Source: Capitulum mitella (Eukaryota > Arthropoda > Thecostraca > Pollicipedomorpha > Pollicipedidae). Taken from it: a stretch of DNA of 64,000 nt. This document shows positions 56,401-64,000 of this stretch, piece after piece. The position numbers and the translations under genes are program-made. Under the pieces are notes generated by a model. It searched no databases. It had not been told where the DNA came from and was given only the letters and a program-made list of their open reading frames with translations. Every line of letters starts with the position of its first letter. Positions within the stretch are counted from its first letter, which is position 1. The stretch covers positions 9,859,501-9,923,500 of the forward strand of contig CP099841.1 of NCBI GenBank assembly GCA_030062745.1, read 5' to 3'.

Positions 56401-58206
56401 TCTGCAGGCGATCTTTGCAAAATTGAATGAATAAAACAAATTGGTTCCGGTCAAGGGAGTGAGCGCCGTACGCTGGAGAGGCCGGCCTGCCAGTCAGTTC
56501 CTATTGGTTATATTTCGGCTCGACTGACGTAAATGTGAACGAAAGGGACAGGCTCAAAGGGCTGCAGTGCAATAATGCGATTAGCTAGTTATCTGGAGAC
56601 CGTATATTTTAAAGAGTAGCTCAGATCTCTGAAAGTGGCCACCTTTCTTTAAAGTCCAGATTAAGTTCAAGAACAACATATCTACTTCAAGGAAAGTCAT
56701 TGGCCAATAACATCGCGGGCTCGCGCGTTACGGGCTTACGTGCTGACGCTGAGACACCAAAACTAGCGGACGCTCTCATGACAACAAATGCCAGCATATG
56801 GCGTCCATAAAACGGGTACCTTCCGTTCCGTCTCATCTCGTCCTCAATCCCTGTACACCAAGTTAAGAGATTCGGGTAGATGGTCATCCTTCTACGAGCG
56901 CAGCTCAGTTGTCTCCAGTAAACCTCCAACGATAAGGGAGCAGTGTCCCTGACGCAGGGAAGGATACCTGCCTGAGGCAGGGGATTCTCCACAAAGAATT
57001 GCCTTCCACATGCCTATATAGAGTAAACAAATATGTTTCCTACTTGAGATGACTTTTAGCGTTCATTCCCGTCCTTTGCGATTTACCCATAGATGAGGAC
57101 GTGAAAGGCAAACCCAATTTCCATATCGAGAAACAGTGAACGATTCAGTGACGACGGATAACAAAGGCAGCTGTGGTGATTTTGACGCCTGCAACAGGGT
57201 GCTGTTTATGTCCTGGGGCTTCTTGGTACAGCTCACCCCGTGCGCCACAGCTGGCTGGGTTCAGGCGGCGCGGGCGGCAGCACAGGGCCGGGCCGAGTCG
57301 TTAGCTCGTCAGTCGTTAGCCGCTGCGGGCCGCGCGGAGCAGGTGTTGGTCGCCGGCGCCGCAGCGCGCTGCGCGGCAGCCCGGTCCCTGCAGGACCCCT
57401 GTCCCGGACGGAGACAGGCAGGTCGTGTCCTGTTGGTGGACCGGAGCGGGCCCGGCCTGGCCAGCCGCGGGCTAAGCCGGCCGCGGCGGACGGCGCTGGC
57501 GCGGCAGGCGTAGCGGGGTCGGTAGAGTGGCCAGGAGCTGGAGAAGGACTGGGGGTGGATTCTAGGCTGGGCGGGGCAGGAATCATATTGGAGGCTGGGT
57601 CAGAGCGCGTGAAGGGCTCAGTTAGAGTTCGAATCTATAACTTTGGAACGCTTTCAAAACTGGTAAGGCTGGGAGCATTTTCATTTGGTTTTTGTTTGCA
57701 GCAGTAGTGGATTCGTGGTAAAATCATCCGACGCTATCAAGGCTGCCATCCTACCTCCTTTATTGTGAGGTTGCATCTAAATATGAGCTGCAATAGAGGA
57801 GGGATCCAGAACGCGGGTCATAGGACCGGTGGGACAGCGGCTAAAGCAGAGGAGCCTGATTGGGGCCTGACGGAGCGTGAGCGTAGACCTTGGTTTGGGC
57901 CTGGGCTATAGCAGGAGCCACGCGAGCGCACGGAAGCTAAAATAAAGGTTGCAGGACAGTGTTAGTTTAGCCGCAGCTGAGTGTAACCATGCTCGCTGAC
58001 AGTTTTATTACAGCAAAACTGGGGTCAGGTCTACCATGTATTTGTGCCGGCTGCAGAGCACACACCGTGCGCCGGGTAACTGCTCTGACTACAGAAGACC
58101 CAGAATTTCTCCGGAATCTCTGAACAGCGTCCTTAATCCCGAAAGCAGAGAATGGCTGCCACCCGCGCGCAGGACGTCGGTCCGGAGGGGTAACGTCCTC
58201 GACAGC
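56401..58206. other. No gene recognised; GC-rich part at 57240-57520
   Basis: Open frames at 57136-57707 overlap on both strands in GC-rich sequence and lack motifs. Confidence 0.4.
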
Positions 58207-58490
58207 CAGGCACAAAGCCAGCATTTTCCTCGGGGGGGGGGGCAAGTCAAATTTCGTCATATGCCACTGGCGTATCACAAAATTTGTAGGAGAAAGGAAA
58301 AATTTTATATAAATCGCCTCATACTTCACGGAAAGGAAAAGCATATGTTTGTTTTTGCAACATACATCATATGTATACATCACCACTATTCCGTATCTCT
58401 GAGAAACCGCTAAATACCTAGTGTAGGCTGCTTGGCTCTCAACGCCCCCTCCCCCCTCCCGGCTGGTCTCTGTCGCCAGGGCGTGGTGCA
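58207..58490. mobile_element. MITE related to 60031-60299
   Basis: Collinear with the MITE at 60031-60299: both share GCATTTTCCTC/GGATTTTCCTC, a G-rich run, GTCAAATTT, ATATGCCACTGGC, AAAATTTAT-like and TTTGTTTT(T)GCA segments, and end in CCCTCCC-rich sequence. Flanks TCGACAGC and CCGACAGA are a possible weak duplication, so the right border is approximate. It contains a G10 tract. Confidence 0.6.
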
Positions 58491-59164
58491 GGCCGACAGA
58501 CATTGACTGCCCAGGTTCGGCGCGCCCGCCACTATGGGAACGAGCGGCAGCCGGCGGCGGTATGATTTAGTACACCAATAGCCCCACCACGGCCTGCGCT
58601 CTCACTGGGTAAAGAGTCCAGACTGGCGACGCACGCCTCGACTAGTCTCCTGATGATCCAGCACTACAGTGCTCTGCGGCCGGACAAGGCATCTGGGTCA
58701 TTCCACGTCAAATCGCACAAGAGTTACCCCGATGCCTTCTGATTTTGATGAACTTTGGTAGGCTCATAACACCTATCAAAAGATAAACATTCACAAGTTT
58801 TCAGCCCTAAGTCACCTCTGAGCTCAATGTTACAGGTCATGAAAGGTCACCGTTTTTTTTTTTACAGACATTGCATGATTCAAATGCCCATAACTCGGTC
58901 ATAGCTCGTCACAGAAAAATGCGATTGGCGCAGCTGGATGCAGAAATGCTGCAGCTGTCAGAAATGGAACAATTTTTTCGTTGGCCTAGCGATGACCTTT
59001 GACCTGACTATGTAAAAATAAGGGTTTTCGGGTCTGGGTACGTTCTGCCCTCTTAATCTTCGTGAAAATGTAGCACAACTGGTGCCATAGTATCTGCAAT
59101 ATGCATGATAAAAAACATTTCTGGGCAAATTCCAACTTCTTTAGATATCTCAACTTATGTAATG
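58491..59164. other. No gene; old repeat sequence from 58690
   Basis: From 58694, GGGTCATTCCACGTCAAATC begins a GGTCA/TGACCT-rich interval of repeat-like texture leading into the foldback. No matching opposite terminus was found. Confidence 0.35.
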
Positions 59165-60778
59165 CCAAGCGGCACTTGAAAAATATGCCCTGAAGCTACT
59201 TGACGAATGTTGGCTGATTTCGGGCATTCCGTTTCTCTGATTAGGCTACAATTTGGTGCGCGTAATGCCCTGGTTGTGTACTACACATCTGTCCAACCTT
59301 AAATTACCTCACCATAAAGGTCAAGAGTCAAAGGTCATGACATCTCATCATCAGTCGATCCCTGTCATCCAGATTTGACCGATACCTTTTTCCACCTTTT
59401 AAAGAACATGACTTTATCCAATGTTTATGGACCTTAGAGCCAACTGAGACAATCTTAGCCGAGCTCCGGGACCATGTGAAGGTCAACTGAGGTCATTGAC
59501 CTTGACGAGCTATGATGGCCATGGATTTAATTTTTGGGTAACTCACTCCGAATTTCACATTTATTTACATGAATGCAGTGCTGGAACGCCCATTTTCTCG
59601 AAACCATGAACCAAACTGAACCAAAACCTTACAGGCGGTGTGCACAAGTACACGGTACTTGTTTTCCGACTTGTGGATTCAAGGAATGATGTCGTTACTA
59701 AACAGTAAACACCCTCTAGGGGACCAGGAAGAAATTTACGGTATGTGGATAATCGGATGAGTGAAAAATATACGAGAAATTAGGAATCAGTGCCCTAAAA
59801 AAACTTAAAGCCATGTCCATCATGGCTCGTCTAAGGCCAATCAAGGTTAAAGACATGAACATGGCCTGAAATTTTTAGGGTACTGATTCCAAATTTCTAA
59901 CATATCTTTCACTCGCCAGATTATCCACATATCGTAAATTTCTTCTATACTCCCTAGAGGGTGTTTACTTTTTAGTAATGACAACATTCCTTGAATCCGT
60001 AGGTCGGAAAACACGTACCGTGTCTTTGTGCTAGGCGCATATCCAGGATTTTCCTCAGGGGGAGGCAAATGTCAAATTTTGTAATATGCCACTGGCATGT
60101 GACGAAATTTATCAAGAAAAAGCAGCATTTCTATTTAATTTACATCATATTTAATGCACAAGAAAGCATCAATGTTTGTTTTGCAGCATATATATATCAT
60201 CACTTTTACGTATTCCTGCAAAATCGGTACAAATCTAATGTAGATCGCTTGGGTCAGAGGAGGTCATGGCCCCATGTCCCTCCCCTGCCTACGGTCTTGA
60301 TTTGTGCACACCGCCAGTTACAACAACAGCTGCAACTTTTCAGGAAAGAGGTCTCGCAACATTGCATTCATGTGAATAAACGTTAAATTCCGAATGAATA
60401 ACCTAAAAACTAAAGCCATGGCCATCATGACTCGTCCAAGGCAATCAAGGTCAGTGACTCGGTTGACCTTCAAACGGTCCTGAAGCACGACTAAGATCGT
60501 CTGAATTGGCCTTAGGGTCCAATAACATTGGATGAACTCACTTCTGCTAAAAGTGGGCATGTCAAATTTGGATGGCAAGGGGATGACAGGTGACGAGGCG
60601 TCATGACCTTTGACCCATGACCTTTCAGATAAAGTAGTCGAAAGTTTGAGTAGATGTGTAGTACACAAGCAGGGCACTGTGCTCACCAAATTGTAACATG
60701 ATCAGACAAACAAAAGGTACGAAATCAACCAACATTCGTCATGTAGCCTGAGAGCATATTTCTGAATGAACACGGCGT
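59165..60778. repeat. Large foldback: inverted arms 59165-59806 and 59869-60778
   Basis: Read in reverse complement, the right arm follows the left arm along its whole length. Examples are CTTGACGAATGTTGG/CATGACGAATGTTGG at the outer ends, TGTGTACTACACATCT, GGTCAAAGGTCATGAC, GATGGCCATGG, CACATGAATGCA-type, GGCGGTGTGCACAA and AGAGGGTGTTTACT near the centre. The 62-bp spacer itself is a direct copy of part of the right arm (about 60400-60460). The right arm is longer because it holds the MITE at 60031-60299. No coding content. Confidence 0.85.
60031..60299. mobile_element. MITE inserted in the right arm of the foldback
   Basis: Begins (C)TAGGCGCATATCCAGGATT and ends CCTACGGTCTTG. Flanking octamers CTTTGTGC and ATTTGTGC match at 7 of 8. 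The left foldback arm keeps the uninterrupted site (GGCGGTGTGCACAAG at 59636), an internal empty-site control confirming the insertion and its borders. Related copy at 58207-58490. Confidence 0.8.
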
Positions 60779-60950
60779 ATCAGCCGTCTTCATGCAGGGA
60801 TTGCTGATGGGTGTACCAGGACCAAAGTCAGTCAGTGAAGGACCAGGCCATCAAAGGTCAAGGTCAACCATGTCTTGGCTTGATCCAAATTTGCTTTGCA
60901 ACATATCGATTTGTATGAAGAGTGTGTCCAAAGAACCTTATAAAAACACG

Positions 60951-60952
<2 letters not shown>

Positions 60953-61008
<56 letters not shown>
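60953..61008. repeat. (TA)n array
   Basis: About 27 uninterrupted TA dinucleotides. Confidence 0.97.
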
Positions 61009-61010
<2 letters not shown>

Positions 61011-62640
61011 TGCACCAGTATCCAGTGTTGCTCGAAATCTGATATGCAAAAAATGAAACATGGTGCCATAGGTCAATGACCTGACATAACCTTGGCCCGA
61101 AATTTTCATTTAAGACGTCATGAATGGACGTTGTCGTATTCCTCGCTTTAACGCTCGAACAAGTGCCGTTTTCCCGTTTCAATCTAGAAGCTGTATGGAA
61201 TAGCCTGTAGGGACCGAGAGTGTCCAAAATTGACCTTTCCAGCCTCATTTAGCCTTAGAGATATTGAACTAGGGTAAAAAACTGCACATAAAATAACTCC
61301 TTAAAACCCTACCTTCTTCTTAAAATTTTGTGTCTCTTTCTGTTTCCGAGATCTGAGGCGGGGCACAAAAGTGACCCTTCCAGTGCGCGTTAGCGCGTCT
61401 GGAAGTCTTCACTGCTCGTCTTAAGTCATAGGCTGACCTTACAGATGATCTCAGAGGAGGTGATATCGGTGGATTCTGATTCAGTTGGATCCTACTGGAT
61501 TCATCGTACCCTATAAAGTTCTTTTGGGGTCCCAAAACGGCTACTGGCAATGAACAGTCACTGAATCTACCAGTGCCACGCCATTCAGAGCTTCAGATTA
61601 CTTCAAGGCCCTTAAGAGTCAATAACAGGTGCAAAATCCAGACAACTCAGTCCATTATTTGGCCTAAGATGACCTGGACAAAAGTGAGGACGTAAATGCG
61701 GAGCGCACTGGTACAATGCGTGACACCTATTCATAAGACTGAGAAAGCCTACTACCGTAAACCTTTAAAACGTCAAATCGTAGCCAATCAGGATCTGTCA
61801 ATGACACACCTCGAGAAATGGGTCACAGCTCCATGACCTCTGAACTTTTTTATTTCAAATTTTGTGAGAGCGCGTAGGATGCAGGGAAGTCGTCACGGAT
61901 TTTCGATTTCACCGCGGATTTTTTTTTTTGGGGGGGGGGACGAAAGCTGGTTTAAAGACTACACATTTTTCACAATACAGCCGCTATAGTTGAACAGGTG
62001 CACACCTCCCCCAAAAATTGGCATTTTTCGGCATTTTGTTTGGTGAAAATGGAGAATTGTACCAGAAATGGGAAATGGGAAAAGGGGAAGGAGAAAGATG
62101 AACCTTCTTTCGCTGGCTACTCTACGTTATTCAGACATTGCATTGCTTTTAAGGAAATGTTGTCCTAATTTCCCCAAAATTTTTACTCTGTCATTTATAT
62201 GTCAAAAAATAGTTTTCCGCTCAACATATTGGTACCAAACTGATGCTGAAATGCCGATCAATGAAAAATGTAAAACAAAATATGATTGTTCGCATGCAGT
62301 ATGCCACTACTATTTCCATTATGTGTCATTTACTTTCCAAACTGTACAATTTGGGCACACTGGCACTGATACCACCATGGAAATACCACTCAGGCAGCAT
62401 GCCAATTTGACCTCACTGTGGTCGACGGAATTTACTTCGGTAGCTACAGTTTGCTTAAAGAGGACCTGTGGTCCATCACTAAGCAGCTATCTGTCTCTAC
62501 AGCCATAGTACTTTTTGTAGGGAGGGAGTATCCTTCTCAATTTGGTGAGTGGAATATCACCTTGGCTGGGTTTTTTCCATGTACATTTCGTAGTCGTAAC
62601 ATGCTGCAGCTACACCTAGCGCTTACCTACCTTGAAATGC
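61009..62640. other. No gene recognised
   Basis: GGTCA-rich old repeat texture to about 61850, then a T9-G10 run at 61921-61939, then AT-rich sequence with a 146-codon frame (62068-62508) lacking motifs. Confidence 0.4.
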
Positions 62641-62644
62641 AACT

Positions 62645-63002
62645 GTAATTGGGACAAAAAACATAATGCTTTATTCAAGGACCCCATCACGACGGAATTG
62701 CCCCCCTACCCTCCCCAAGTGAATGTTCAAGTCTTTTCCATCATCCAGACAACCCAGGGCTCTAACAAAACTTAACTTCATGGATCACTAACATTAACTA
62801 CAGTGGGTGTTTTGAGAATTGGGGTAATTGGGACAAAAACATAATGATTAATTCTAGACTCCTATCATGACGAAACTGCCCCCTCCCTTACCCAAGCGAA
62901 AATATGAGTCGTTCCCACCATCTATACAACCCAGGGCTCTAAAAAATCACTGAATGTGTCAGTTAGTCCCTAGCATTGGCCACAATGGGGTTAAGTCCTA
63001 GC
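62645..63002. repeat. 179-bp tandem duplication
   Basis: GTAATTGGGACAAAAA starts copies at 62645 and 62824. Shared words follow in the same order: CATAATG, CATGACGA-like, CTGCCCCCT-like, ATACAACCCAGGGCTCTA-like and CA(C)AATGGG-like. Divergence is moderate. Confidence 0.85.
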
Positions 63003-63544
63003 CCCCCAATCATGCGGCCCTAGAAACTGGAAGCTGAACATGAATGGGGAGGGGCCCCAGTCACGCCTGGGAACCTGCCCCTCCTCCACACCTTCACCCA
63101 GTGAAGGGAAGCTCAGTTTCAGTCTTATATTCGGACAGAAGAAAATAATCGCCTACATGTACATGGAGCAATTTTAACCATCTTTCAGCTTCCACGGCTT
63201 CAGTTATTGTTTGCCTCGTTTTGTATCAACTAACTACATCAGCTAGAGATTTTTTGCAGTCTTGGTATCAAATCGACAACCAAGTGTTCACAGGCCCATT
63301 GCAACCAACAGAGTGATAAATGACCATCAATATTACGCATACGCGAGTGTGGGCAATGCCGGCAACCGACGGCGTTGGGGTCGACCTTCTGTTTGGGTCC
63401 ACGTGCCATATGAACGGAAGGATGAGTTGTTGTTCAGTTAGGGCGCACAGCAGAGCTGAGAATTCGGAGAGATTTTTGGATTCGAATATTCGGATGTGTT
63501 CTTTTGAATACTTGGATCGCATGTTCGAAGTTTTCGAAGCTGAT
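63003..63544. other. No gene recognised
   Basis: Short overlapping frames on both strands only. Confidence 0.4.
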
Positions 63545-63648
63545 GTCATTTCATGACGAAAGGCACGGTTGCAACAATACGTAAAAATCGGACGAGGTCA
63601 TTTCGTGACGAAAGGCACGGTCGGAGCAATACGTAAAAATCAGACTGA
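63545..63648. repeat. 52-bp tandem duplication
   Basis: GTCATTTC(A/G)TGACGAAAGG starts copies at 63545 and 63597; both continue GCACGGT and CAATACGTAAAAATC. The TCATGACGA part is itself near-palindromic. Confidence 0.9.
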
Positions 63649-64000
63649 TTCACAATTGCATGAACAAGATACAGAATACCAAAGTTTCGGCCGGTGCCGA
63701 GCACCGGGCAGACAGCGGCCGGGCGCTGTCAAACAGGGGACTCATGACGTCAGCGGCAGAGGGCGTTCGGTTTGCCAGTCAACCTGCTGTGCAATCCGAC
63801 AGAAATTCATCAAAACCTCACGAGACTAGTGCTTCAGATTTCGGAATGGATAGTGTGAGAAGAAGAAATCAAATAAAACCAGCCAAGCATGGGAAAACAG
63901 CAGTCTTGAAATCGGTAAAATCCTCCTCTTTTGCTCCAAGCCATTTTATCTCTTTCTCTTGACCTTCGGTATTGTTCGTTGCCAAGGTGGCAAGTTATTT
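63649..64000. other. Nothing recognised to the window end
   Basis: Two overlapping frames of 86 and 100 codons have no known motif; an exon continuing past the window cannot be excluded. Confidence 0.35.

Noticed and set aside
58694-61850. A single large transposon starting GGGTCATTCCACGTCAAATC
   Set aside because: The reverse complement of this terminus was not found within the interval, so borders cannot be set.

Overview
This is a repeat-rich stretch of a multicellular animal nuclear genome. It has no bacterial-style gene packing. Its two recognisable host genes are split into short exons with GT/AG borders, and long introns and intergenic space are full of decayed DNA transposons, minisatellites, TA arrays and a large foldback. 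An invertebrate, most likely an arthropod such as a crustacean, fits best, but the species is inference: the transposase relic at 50.7-52.9 kb belongs to a family I remember mainly from arthropod genomes.

Host genes. (1) Plus strand, 7606-13769: six exons of CLYBL, the mitochondrial citramalyl-CoA lyase. They join in frame into 303 codons with all expected catalytic residues; only the N-terminal targeting exon is not identified. (2) Minus strand, 28223 to 20908: the last three visible exons of a protein with repeated LDL-receptor class A (LDLa) modules and a hydrophobic C-terminus suggesting a GPI anchor. Its 5' exons were not found. The two genes converge on the interval 13.8-20.9 kb.

Mobile DNA. 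Several elements can be bounded to the base from terminal inverted repeats (TIRs) and target-site duplications (TSDs). hAT-type elements with 8-bp duplications are at 789-1011, 3903-5415, 24428-25932, 33367-33535, 42342-45711 and 60031-60299. A likely 4.1-kb relative of the 42-45 kb element, 49982-54119, carries a frameshifted hAT-like transposase gene. A TTAA-flanked piggyBac-like non-autonomous element lies at 36288-37551. A mariner transposase fragment is at 14345-14491. A 1.2-kb dispersed repeat is present twice (about 1.3-2.5 kb and 33.9-35.1 kb).

Other structure. GC-rich minisatellites occur at 18.9 kb (31 bp), 20.5 kb (31 bp), 31.5 kb (65 bp) and 49.2 kb (50 bp), with smaller arrays inside CLYBL introns. 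There is a foldback with about 600-bp arms at 59.2-60.8 kb, a 300-bp pyrimidine tract at 17.75 kb, and three interrupted TA arrays. CpG-dense patches with AT-rich homeodomain-like cores lie at about 22.8-23.6, 30.55-30.83 and 55.3-56.4 kb and could be regulatory. I saw no CRISPR, rRNA, convincing tRNA or viral gene.
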